Of a stretch of DNA of 44,945 nucleotides, positions 9,018 to 16,819 are shown piece by piece (position 1 is the stretch's first letter; the number at the start of each line of letters is the position of its first letter). The DNA is from an uncultured Alphaproteobacteria bacterium (GTDB lineage Bacteria; Pseudomonadota; Alphaproteobacteria; Caulobacterales; Caulobacteraceae): assembly GCA_903892305.1 (NCBI GenBank), contig CAITHQ010000201.1, forward strand, positions 1 through 44,945, read 5' to 3'. The position numbers were made by a program, and so were the translations under genes. Below the pieces are notes generated by a model. That model was given only the letters and a program-made list of their open reading frames with translations. It was not told the DNA's origin and ran no database searches.

Positions 9018-9034
9018 GCCTCAGCCCGTGAGGC
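9018..9034. terminator. Hairpin at the convergent gene ends, possible terminator
   Basis: GCCTCA (9018-9023) and TGAGGC (9029-9034) form a perfect 6 bp stem over a five-base loop, just where the hypothetical gene and the glycosyltransferase gene converge; it includes the latter's stop codon. There is no T-tract on either side, so termination is only a possibility. Confidence 0.25.
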
Positions 9035-11138
9035 CCATCAGGTCAGCCACGTCCAAACCTATGGGTACTAAGCCCTGATGCTGCCGCTCATGGATGGCTT
9101 CGAAGGCTGTTTCCAGACCCTGACAAAATCGGTCTGTATCGAAAAGTGGAAAAGCCATGCGCCCCTCTTTGAGGTGAGATTTTAGGGTCGCCAACCGCTC
9201 AGAATCCTGCGCGAGCGAGAGTGCCAGGACCTCATACTCTGCTGGGCTCTCAGTAATCAGCGCCGACAGCCCCACGGCATCCAAGAGGCTGGCGGCAACA
9301 CGAGACGCAAATCCATCTCCAGCAAAGGTGACGATGGGTAGGCCAGCCCATAGAGCGTCGCTGGCCGTCGTGTGGGCGTTGTAGTTGAAGGTATCCAAAA
9401 ACAAGTCTGCAAGTCGGTGGCGCGCCAAGTGTTCATTGACGGGTAGAGCCGGCGCAAAAACAAGGCGCGCTGGATCTAGGCCTGCCGCCTGGGCGCTGAG
9501 TCTGAGATTAGCCGCGGCTTCTGGATGGTTTTGCATGAGCCAGAGTACGCTGCCCGGCACGGCTTTTAGGAGCCGCATCCATATGGCAAAGACATCGGGC
9601 GTGATTTTGAAGTTTGCGTTGAAACAACAGAAAACGAACCCTTCATCAGGCAGGCCCACCTGCTTGCGGGTCGGCGTCACCTCCGAGATTTCCCGCTCAA
9701 CATTGTTCACCTGGTAGGCATGCGGCATGCGGATAATGGCCTCACTATAGGCCTCTTCCAGGGTCTTTGGGGTCACCCACCGATCGCCAATAATATAGTC
9801 CATGAACGGGGCGCCCATGGTGGCAGGGTGACCTAGATAGTTGATCTGCAGGGGGGCCGGTCGATGGGCGAAAATGCCAGGCCGACAATAGGTTGTGAAG
9901 CCATTGAGATCGATGAGGATGTCGATCTCCAGCTGACGGATCAATTGCGCTGCTGCGACGTCAGAAAGGTCCTTTAGGTCAAAAAATCGGTCAAAGGTCG
10001 GGATCAGCTTTTGACGGACCGCATCATTGGAGGCGGGACCTAAGGCAAGACCTGTCACCTCGAACCGGGTGCGATCATGCCGCTTAAAGAGCCCCGAAAT
10101 CAGGTGGGACATGGCATGATTGCGAAAGTCCGACGACACATAGGCGAGGCGAATTCGGTCATGATCGTAAACCTCACCGCGCCAGAGGGGGTCAAAAGCA
10201 GCGGGAAACCGGTCGCCAAGATGGATTTTCGCGGACTGAAGCTGAAGGTGCGGATCGGCGGTGTGGCTGAGAAAAGTCCACGGCAGATCCACCGTCTGAC
10301 CTTCGCGGGTCTTTTGGCGGATTTCCGCGACGATCTCCTGGTAGCCGGACCAATCGCAAGCCTTGGCCTTTTCCTGCAACATCAGGCCAAGTCCATTGAG
10401 GTGATGGGGTCGCCCTTTCAAGGCGATCGCCCAGGCCTTAGCTGACTCACCGGGGCGGCTCAGATCCGACAGCGCTTTTGCACGATTGACCTGCGCGAGG
10501 GGATAGTCTGGCTGGTTTCGCAGGGCATTCTCCGTGGCCACCAGGGCGTCATTCAATCGGCCCAGAAGGCGCAGGACCTGGCTGTAATTGTTCCAGGCCT
10601 GCGGAAAATCAGGCTTGAGCTCTAGGGCGCGTGCAAAGTCCACTGCCGCGTCGGCAGGCTGGCTTAGATCCGCCTTAAGGCCACCGCGAATAGCCCACCC
10701 CTCCGCAAAATCCGGCTCTAATGTCAGTAGTCGGTCATAATGTGCGATCGACTCAGACGTCAGACCCAGTTGCCGCAGCACATCGGCCTGGGACCGCAAC
10801 ACGGCGGGATCTCTGGGGGTTAGATCAAGGGTTCGGGCATAGGCCCTGCGAGCCTCCGATAGGTCCTTGAGGCCAAAGCAAAGGTTTCCATAGGCGGCGG
10901 CGACCACCGCGTTTCCAGAATGGGCGTCAAAGGCCTTAGACAACAGGGCCAGGGCACCCTGGAAATCTCCCTGATGCTTCTTGATAATCGCAAGGTTGTT
11001 GAGCGCATTGACCTCTGTGGGCCAAGCTTCAAGTATCTTGGCATACTGGGCTGCGGCGGCCTCGATCTGGCCCCGGCGGTGGACGTCAACCGCTTTGGCG
11101 ACCAGCTCACTAGGGCCTTGCCCCTCTAAATCAGCCAT
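9021..11138 (-). CDS. TPR-repeat O-GlcNAc-transferase-like glycosyltransferase (GT41 type)
   Basis: A 705-residue protein with two parts. Residues about 1-250 are tandem tetratricopeptide repeats (for example ALNNLAIIKKHQGDFQGAL). Residues about 310-690 match the SPINDLY/OGT catalytic region: IRLAYVSSDFRNHAMSH, DLNGFTTYCRPGIFAHRPAP, INYLGHPATMGAPFMDYIIGD, CCFNANFKITPDVFAIW (the lysine that contacts UDP in OGT), and a C-terminal ADLFLDTFNYNAHTTASDALWAGLP. Such enzymes transfer a sugar from a nucleotide sugar to Ser/Thr of proteins, with the TPRs choosing the acceptor. It is cytoplasmic. No sugar-synthesis or flagellin gene lies nearby, so the acceptor is unknown; a flagellin-modifying role is possible, since TPR glycosyltransferases do this in Caulobacter relatives. 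ATG at 11138 is preceded by GGAGACC. Confidence 0.9.
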   Translation of the reverse strand: MADLEGQGPSELVAKAVDVHRRGQIEAAAAQYAKILEAWPTEVNALNNLAIIKKHQGDFQGALALLSKAFDAHSGNAVVAAAYGNLCFGLKDLSEARRAYARTLDLTPRDPAVLRSQADVLRQLGLTSESIAHYDRLLTLEPDFAEGWAIRGGLKADLSQPADAAVDFARALELKPDFPQAWNNYSQVLRLLGRLNDALVATENALRNQPDYPLAQVNRAKALSDLSRPGESAKAWAIALKGRPHHLNGLGLMLQEKAKACDWSGYQEIVAEIRQKTREGQTVDLPWTFLSHTADPHLQLQSAKIHLGDRFPAAFDPLWRGEVYDHDRIRLAYVSSDFRNHAMSHLISGLFKRHDRTRFEVTGLALGPASNDAVRQKLIPTFDRFFDLKDLSDVAAAQLIRQLEIDILIDLNGFTTYCRPGIFAHRPAPLQINYLGHPATMGAPFMDYIIGDRWVTPKTLEEAYSEAIIRMPHAYQVNNVEREISEVTPTRKQVGLPDEGFVFCCFNANFKITPDVFAIWMRLLKAVPGSVLWLMQNHPEAAANLRLSAQAAGLDPARLVFAPALPVNEHLARHRLADLFLDTFNYNAHTTASDALWAGLPIVTFAGDGFASRVAASLLDAVGLSALITESPAEYEVLALSLAQDSERLATLKSHLKEGRMAFPLFDTDRFCQGLETAFEAIHERQHQGLVPIGLDVADLMGLTG

Positions 11139-11240
11139 TGAGGGTCTCCAGACCGCGCCATTAGCGCATGATCTAGCTCAGACGCGATGGATTGCCAAAG
11201 GTCTGAGGCCGACCCGCAAGCGACCGGCAGACCACCCCGT

Positions 11241-13175
11241 TTAGGTCGTCGGCTCGTACCAGATTGGCGACGACCAAGCCCGCTCCATGATTGTGGCCTG
11301 CATGTAAGGACTTGGCGGCGTCCCGTTCCGGATTGCATCCCAGCTGGACCAACGACAGGAGGGGTTTTCCAAAACCCGCACATAGTAGAAGGCCCGCTGT
11401 TTGGGATTGAAGGTGGGATCGGTCCAGACCGTTTTCAGCTCCACATCGCCTTTGAAGCGCTCAGGCTGGCAGGTCGCAAGATCGACCTTGGCCGCATTGG
11501 ACGGACACCGCCATGAGCCCTGATCAAGGGTGAGGTGATCAGAGCACGCCACGTCGAAGACCCGCTCCTTAGCCACGCCATTCTCAATCCAACCTTTTAC
11601 GATTTGCGCCCGCTGCAGATAGCCCGACGAGGGATCGCGCACGGCCCAGACCAGGAAGCTGGGCACCTTACCCTTGGCGGGCAAAAGATCGCCGCCCATG
11701 GGCACGCCACGGCTATAGGCCTGATGCACAGAGTCCAGGCGCAATGTCAGGTCGGTTGGGAAATTGTAGCTGGCAAAAAAGCGCACGCGGATGCGCGGCC
11801 CCGAAGTGGCGAAGGTTTCCCGGCGCTTCAGGGCTGCGAAGATCGCCTCTCGGGAATTCTCTTCGGCCCAGACCCCAGCTAGCCCGCTGGCACCCCAGGC
11901 CTGAGAGGGGGGAACGGCTGGTGCCTTTGGATCGGGTGCGGGCACGCCATCCCAAGTCTTGGCCCCATTTGGGGGAACGGATCGGCGGAGGTCTGCAGTG
12001 GCATCCGTGCGACCAACCTTACTGAAAAAATTGGGCTCCTCGACGCTACCAGGTGCCGCATTGTGCGTATCGGACGACCCGATAAAGCCAAGCTTGAACC
12101 CATTGATCCCCACCTTGTCCCGCATAAGCAGGCCATCTTCCAGGGCACGACGGACATAGCTGCCCGCGAACTTGGTCACCTTGATATCGCGCCCGATATA
12201 GGAATCCATGATCTCAAAATTAGCCCACTCGTCATTGGGCGACAGGGTCGGATGGGTCTCAGACGTGCCCTTGATCTGGGTGATTTCTGTCAAGGGCTCG
12301 TTGCGCGCGCGCAATTCGGCATAGGCGCGGTCGATCGGCTGACCGTTGATGCGCACGGAGTCAAACATCAGACCGTCGCTGCCATTGGCATTGTGGGGGA
12401 TGGCAAGGGCTTCGACCCCCTTGCCACGCCAAGCATCCATGGTGTGCCACAGATCTTCAGGATTGGCAGAATCCGAGGCGGAATAGGGTAGGTTCGGCAC
12501 CTTGGCCGACCGGAAAATCACATTGCGATGCAGGTTACGGCCACCCGGCGCAGAGGTGTATTCATAGCCCACCAAGGTCGTGAATTTTCCCGGCTGGTTA
12601 TTGCGGGTAGCCGCGTCTTGAACCTCTTTCCAGGCCCGGGACATGATGGAGGGGTCGTTGTATTCCTTGGGCAGGGTCCCAGCCGACCGGCCTGCTACAA
12701 AGGCCGCAAAAGCCTTCTGGATTTGGGCCGGATCGGTGCTGAACAGACCCTGGCTGAAAGGCAGGGCATGCAGGGGGCTGTCAACCTTGCCGGCTTCGCG
12801 GATCGCCGACATGTATTCGGAGTGGTCGGTGACTGCGACGAAGTCCAGCGGACCGCCCGCAAGCCTGATGTTGAAGCCGCTGGCATGGCCGATCGCTTCG
12901 CCGCGGGCAAACCGATAGGCGTCGTCAGGAGTGCGTCGGACATTGAAGATATAGGCGTCGTTTGAAAGATAGGTGTGGACGTGAAGGTCGCCGAAATAGG
13001 CATTCCGGTCGACATTGTATCCCGGCAATTGGGCTGGCTTGGGTGTATTGGCAGCCGTCGAGTGGGAGGGCTTTCCATCAACCGGTCGGCCACCGCTCCA
13101 GGCTGCACCCGCCAGCAGAGCCCCCACCAAGGCAGCAGCTCCCACATATCTGAGCCCAGATGCACTTTGGAACAT
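11241..13175 (-). CDS. Exported DUF3604 protein, PHP-like metal-dependent fold
   Basis: About 644 residues. The N-terminus is a signal peptide or membrane anchor (MFQSASGLRYVGAAALVGALLAGAAW). DUF3604 features follow: YFGDLHVHTYLSNDAY (the HxH metal motif of PHP-like hydrolases), DFVAVTDHSEYM, FTTLVGYEYTS, NLHRNVIFR, and near the end LDQGSWRCPSNAAKVDL and RAFYYVRVLENPSCRWSSWDAIRNG. The fold suggests a metal-dependent phosphoesterase or hydrolase of the periplasm, but no substrate is established for the family as far as I know. I use the second of two adjacent ATGs because GGAGG then lies five bases away; the first is at 13178, and an in-frame start at 13214 lacks export character at its front. 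It lies 102 bases upstream of the glycosyltransferase gene on the same strand; co-transcription is possible. Confidence 0.87.
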   Translation of the reverse strand: MFQSASGLRYVGAAALVGALLAGAAWSGGRPVDGKPSHSTAANTPKPAQLPGYNVDRNAYFGDLHVHTYLSNDAYIFNVRRTPDDAYRFARGEAIGHASGFNIRLAGGPLDFVAVTDHSEYMSAIREAGKVDSPLHALPFSQGLFSTDPAQIQKAFAAFVAGRSAGTLPKEYNDPSIMSRAWKEVQDAATRNNQPGKFTTLVGYEYTSAPGGRNLHRNVIFRSAKVPNLPYSASDSANPEDLWHTMDAWRGKGVEALAIPHNANGSDGLMFDSVRINGQPIDRAYAELRARNEPLTEITQIKGTSETHPTLSPNDEWANFEIMDSYIGRDIKVTKFAGSYVRRALEDGLLMRDKVGINGFKLGFIGSSDTHNAAPGSVEEPNFFSKVGRTDATADLRRSVPPNGAKTWDGVPAPDPKAPAVPPSQAWGASGLAGVWAEENSREAIFAALKRRETFATSGPRIRVRFFASYNFPTDLTLRLDSVHQAYSRGVPMGGDLLPAKGKVPSFLVWAVRDPSSGYLQRAQIVKGWIENGVAKERVFDVACSDHLTLDQGSWRCPSNAAKVDLATCQPERFKGDVELKTVWTDPTFNPKQRAFYYVRVLENPSCRWSSWDAIRNGTPPSPYMQATIMERAWSSPIWYEPTT

Positions 13176-13255
13176 CATTCCCTCCCCAGGGTCGAACAGC
13201 TTTGTTCGCGCCACTAAATCCTGCGTGAGCCTGCCTGTGAAGGGTCAATCGGCAG

Positions 13256-13294
13256 ACACAAAAAAGCCCGGAGACCTTGTGGGGCCTCCGGGTT
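13256..13294 (-). terminator. Rho-independent terminator of the OmpW gene
   Basis: Read on the minus strand, the sequence runs AACCCGGAG, a loop, then CTCCGGGC and TTTTTT. The arms at 13286-13292 and 13267-13273 pair over 7 bp, and an A-run on the plus strand (13259-13265) gives the U-tract. It begins about 18 bases past the ompW stop. Confidence 0.88.
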
Positions 13295-13310
13295 CAGTTG
13301 GGGGGGCTCT

Positions 13311-13958
13311 TTAGAACTTGTAGCCAACACCTGCTGAGACCACCCACGGGTCCAGATTCACCTTGGAGTTCAAGGTTCCCGCATTGATGTTGGCCTTGGT
13401 GTTGAAATAGATTTTCTTGACGTCGAGGTTGATGCTCCAGCGATCTTGCGTCGCCACGTCGACCCCGGCTTGGAGGGCGTAACCGACCCCGTCCTTCACC
13501 TTCACCTTGAAGCCGTTATAGTCCTTGCCGCCGTAGAACAGCATGTAGTTCAGCCCAGCGCCGACATAGGGGCTGACTCTAGCGGCCGGGGCGAAGTGAT
13601 ACTGAAGGGCGATCACGGGAGGTAGAACCCAGGTATCGTGAACCTTCACATTGGTGGCTCCGCCGACAGCCTTGATATCGTGCTTTGAGGTGCCAAGGAC
13701 CAGTTCGCCGGCAATGTGATCGGTCAGGAAATAGACAAGGCCGACAGTCGGAACCACGTCGGACTTTACCTGCGCCTCTAGGCCCGTCACTGCACCTGCC
13801 GCTGTCTTGATGGGGTCACCCGCATCTGGCGAAACATCGGTGATCCGCGCCTGCAGCATGAATAGACCAGCGTGCTTGCCTTGAAAGTCTTCTGCCGAAG
13901 CTGTGCCAGCGATCGCGAGGGCCCCGCACAGGGCCAATCCAATTCGAAGTTTTGACAT
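13311..13958 (-). CDS. ompW: OmpW-family outer-membrane protein
   Basis: A small 8-stranded beta-barrel of 215 residues. A signal peptide (MSKLRIGLALCGALAIAGTASA) is followed by AGLFMLQARITDVSPDAG, VGLVYFLTDHIAGELVLGTSKHDI, VLPPVIALQYHFAPAARVSPYVGAGLNYMLFYGG, SINLDVKKIYFNTKA and a terminal YKF, all typical of the OmpW family. OmpW proteins are thought to admit small hydrophobic molecules, and in enterobacteria expression responds to oxygen through FNR. ATG at 13958 is preceded by GGGGATAACAAC. The gene is monocistronic: a strong terminator follows. About 80 bases upstream is a near-consensus FNR/FixK-type box overlapping a second palindrome, which fits oxygen or stress control. The symbol reflects family membership, not proven orthology. 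Confidence 0.9.
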   Translation of the reverse strand: MSKLRIGLALCGALAIAGTASAEDFQGKHAGLFMLQARITDVSPDAGDPIKTAAGAVTGLEAQVKSDVVPTVGLVYFLTDHIAGELVLGTSKHDIKAVGGATNVKVHDTWVLPPVIALQYHFAPAARVSPYVGAGLNYMLFYGGKDYNGFKVKVKDGVGYALQAGVDVATQDRWSINLDVKKIYFNTKANINAGTLNSKVNLDPWVVSAGVGYKF

Positions 13959-14034
13959 GTTGTTATCCCCATTTTGCGGCCCTTTGGGAGGTTGCCGCCT
14001 GAATATGGGTCTAGGCCTTTGGACTCTGCGTGCC

Positions 14035-14060
14035 TTGATCCAACTCAAACAGGTGTTTGA
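14035..14060. promoter_or_regulatory. FNR/FixK-like box overlapping a perfect palindrome
   Basis: TTGATCCAACTCAA at 14035-14048 matches the FNR-family consensus TTGAT-N4-ATCAA at nine of ten positions. TCAAACAGGTGTTTGA at 14045-14060 is a perfect inverted repeat (6 bp arms, 4 bp spacer) sharing four bases with it. The sites lie about 83 bases upstream of the ompW ATG and 92-117 bases upstream of the pepN ATG. OmpW control is the more likely role from what is known of the family. Confidence 0.45.
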
Positions 14061-14151
14061 AGTCGCTTAGGTTGAGAAAAATTGAGGTATGGCGGGCTTG
14101 CTGTGAAGGGCGACCTCGCCCATTCCAAAGAGATCACATAGGGTTTTCGCC

Positions 14152-16770
14152 ATGCGCACTGACACACCCCAGCCGATCCGCCTCAGCGACTACCGCCCCC
14201 CCGCCTATCTGATCGATGAGGTCAGGCTTGAATTCGACCTCTCGCCAAACACAACGCGGGTTCGTGCGCGCATGGCCGTCCGCCGTAATGGCGATCATGC
14301 CGAACCCCTGAGCCTCAATGGCGAAAGGCTGAAGCCGATATCTGTGGCGATCGATGGTCGTAAACTCTCCGCAGACGAGCATCAGATTGACGCGGAGTTT
14401 CTGACCATACCTGCACCGCCAGCGGCCTTTGTGCTCGAGACCGAGGTCGAGATTAATCCCGAGGCGAACAAGGCCCTTGATGGCCTCTATATGTCTGGGG
14501 GTCGCTTCTGTACGCAGTGCGAGGCCGAAGGCTTCCGCAAGATTACCTGGTACCCAGATCGTCCCGATGTGCTCAGCCGATTCACCGTTCGGGTCGAAGC
14601 CGACAGGGTCTTTCATCACTTGTTGTCGAACGGCAATCTGATGGAGTCTGGGGTGCTGCCTGGGGGCCGTCACTATGCCATCTGGAACGACCCCTTCCCC
14701 AAGCCCTGCTATCTCTTCGCCCTGGTCGCTGGAGAATTGGACGTCCTGTCAGACACGCTGATCACCATGACAGGCCGAAAGGTTGATCTGAAAATCTATG
14801 TGGACCCCGGCATGGCGGCCCGGGCGGCCTATGCCATGGATTCCCTCAAGCGCGCGATGACATGGGATGAGACGGTTTTTGGTCGCGAATACGACCTAGA
14901 CCTCTTCATGATTGTCGCTGTGCGCGACTTCAATTTCGGTGCCATGGAGAACAAGGGGTTGAACATCTTCAACTCCTCTCTGTTGTTGGCCGACCCGTCC
15001 ACCGCCACGGACCTGGACTATGAGCGCATCGAGAGTGTCGTTGCCCATGAGTATTTTCACAACTGGACCGGCAACCGCATCACCTGCCGTGACTGGTTTC
15101 AGCTGTGTCTCAAGGAAGGGCTCACTGTCTTCCGCGACCAAAGTTTTTCTGCCGACATGCGCGGCGAGGCGGTTCAGCGGATCAAGGACGTTAAGACCCT
15201 GAGAGCAAGACAATTTGGTGAGGATCAGGGTCCCCTCGCCCACCCGGTGAGGCCGTCGAGCTATCATAAGATCGACAATTTCTACACCGCGACGATCTAT
15301 GAAAAGGGTGCTGAAGTCATTCGCATGCTGAAGACCCTGATCGGTCCGGAGAAGTTCCGCCAAGGCATGGATCTTTATTTTGACCGCTGGGATGGACACG
15401 CCACCACGGTGGAGGAATTCATCCGCTGTTTTGCCGAGGTCACCGGCCAGGACCTTTCCGACCTTTTCGGCTGGTACGAACAGGCTGGCACCCCACAGCT
15501 TGACCTAAAGCACACCTATATCGCTGAAACCAAGACCCTCGAGCTGGTCCTCAGCCAGCAGACCCCCGCTACGCCTGGACAGCCGACCAAGCGGCCTTTG
15601 CCAACCCCGATCCGTCTTGGCCTATTGGATGCCGACGGGCGGACCCTGGCCTTTGAGCGGGACGGCGAGGCTGTGGATGAGACGGTCATTATCCTGGATC
15701 AAGCCAGTACTCGCATCACCTTGACGGGCGTTGACTCACCACCCGTCGTATCTGCCCTGCGTGGATTTTCGGCGCCGGTCGGGCTGACCACCGACACCGC
15801 GCCAAAGGATCGCTATCTGCAGTTGGCGGGCGATCCAGATCCTTTTAATCGTTGGGAAGCTGGTCAGGACTTGGCCCGTGATCTGATCCTCCGCCGGGCT
15901 AAAGGCCAGCCCGATGAGGTTGGCGAAGAGCGCTATGCTCAGGCCATGGAGCGCGCCCTTTCTGATCAGGCCGCAGAGTCAGCATTTAAGGCTCTACTCT
16001 TGAGCCTACCAAGCGAAACCGATCTCGCCTTGGCGACGTCGCCATCCGATCCCGGCGCCATTCACACCGCCCGCGAAACGCTCAAGCAGAGACTGGCCTT
16101 GCATCTGGCAGATCACTTGAAGCGCTTGCATACGGGCCTGCAGGACCTGGGTGACTTCTCGCCAGACGCCGCCAGCGCTGGGCGACGCGCCCTAAGAAAC
16201 GCCGTTCTCGATCTGCTGGCCTCAAATCCTCGCGCCGATATTGCAGATCTTGCTGAAGGCCATTATCGGGCGGCACTCAACATGACGGACGCGATTGGCG
16301 GCCTCAATGCCTTAATGATCATCGGCGGCAAGGCCTTCGATACGGCCCTGGCTGACTTCTATGAGCGATGGAAACACGAGCCCCTGGTCATTGATAAGTG
16401 GTTCGCCCTTCAGGCCCGCGATCCGGGGGCAGGTGCCTTAGGACGTGTCTTGGGGCTGACGGTTCATCCAGCTTTTGACCAAACCAATCCCAATCGCCTG
16501 CGCGCCCTGGTCTCGACCTTTGCTGCAGCGAACCTGGTCAGCTTCCATGATCCCAGCGGCTCGGGGTATCATTTCCTTGCTGACCAAATTCTGGCCGTTG
16601 ATCGCTTCAACCCAATGACCGCCGCCCGTATGGTCGAACCTCTGGGTGGATGGCGACGATACATTCCAGAATTAGGCGTGCTGATGAAGGCCCAACTCAA
16701 ACGCATTTCTGAGACCGAGGGGCTATCAAAAAACGTCAGCGAACTGGTGACAAAGGCTCTTGCTGAATGA
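14152..16770 (+). CDS. pepN: Aminopeptidase N, M1 family zinc peptidase
   Basis: A cytoplasmic zinc aminopeptidase that removes N-terminal residues from peptides. The 872 residues match the length of E. coli PepN (870). GAMEN is at about 263-267 and the zinc motif HEYFHNWTGNR begins near H299, with the third ligand in KEGLTVFRDQ about 20 residues on. The N-terminal beta domain starts with RPPAYLIDEVRLEFDL. The C-terminal helical domain ends with a typical RYIPELGVLMKAQLKRI. The start follows an AGGG at suitable spacing. It is divergent from ompW and is followed 49 bases later by pleC on the same strand; the gap contains only a modest 6 bp hairpin (TGCCTG/CAGGCA, 16775-16801) with no T-tract. 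To my recollection, pepN also sits beside pleC in Caulobacter crescentus. Confidence 0.95.
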   Translation: MRTDTPQPIRLSDYRPPAYLIDEVRLEFDLSPNTTRVRARMAVRRNGDHAEPLSLNGERLKPISVAIDGRKLSADEHQIDAEFLTIPAPPAAFVLETEVEINPEANKALDGLYMSGGRFCTQCEAEGFRKITWYPDRPDVLSRFTVRVEADRVFHHLLSNGNLMESGVLPGGRHYAIWNDPFPKPCYLFALVAGELDVLSDTLITMTGRKVDLKIYVDPGMAARAAYAMDSLKRAMTWDETVFGREYDLDLFMIVAVRDFNFGAMENKGLNIFNSSLLLADPSTATDLDYERIESVVAHEYFHNWTGNRITCRDWFQLCLKEGLTVFRDQSFSADMRGEAVQRIKDVKTLRARQFGEDQGPLAHPVRPSSYHKIDNFYTATIYEKGAEVIRMLKTLIGPEKFRQGMDLYFDRWDGHATTVEEFIRCFAEVTGQDLSDLFGWYEQAGTPQLDLKHTYIAETKTLELVLSQQTPATPGQPTKRPLPTPIRLGLLDADGRTLAFERDGEAVDETVIILDQASTRITLTGVDSPPVVSALRGFSAPVGLTTDTAPKDRYLQLAGDPDPFNRWEAGQDLARDLILRRAKGQPDEVGEERYAQAMERALSDQAAESAFKALLLSLPSETDLALATSPSDPGAIHTARETLKQRLALHLADHLKRLHTGLQDLGDFSPDAASAGRRALRNAVLDLLASNPRADIADLAEGHYRAALNMTDAIGGLNALMIIGGKAFDTALADFYERWKHEPLVIDKWFALQARDPGAGALGRVLGLTVHPAFDQTNPNRLRALVSTFAAANLVSFHDPSGSGYHFLADQILAVDRFNPMTAARMVEPLGGWRRYIPELGVLMKAQLKRISETEGLSKNVSELVTKALAE

Positions 16771-16819
16771 TGGGTGCCTGATTGCGGCCTTGTGACAGGC
16801 ATTAGCGCATATCGAGGCC

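Noticed and set aside
11187-12965. Several plus-strand frames over the DUF3604 gene
   Set aside because: They are shadows of a strong minus-strand gene with signal peptide and conserved motifs.
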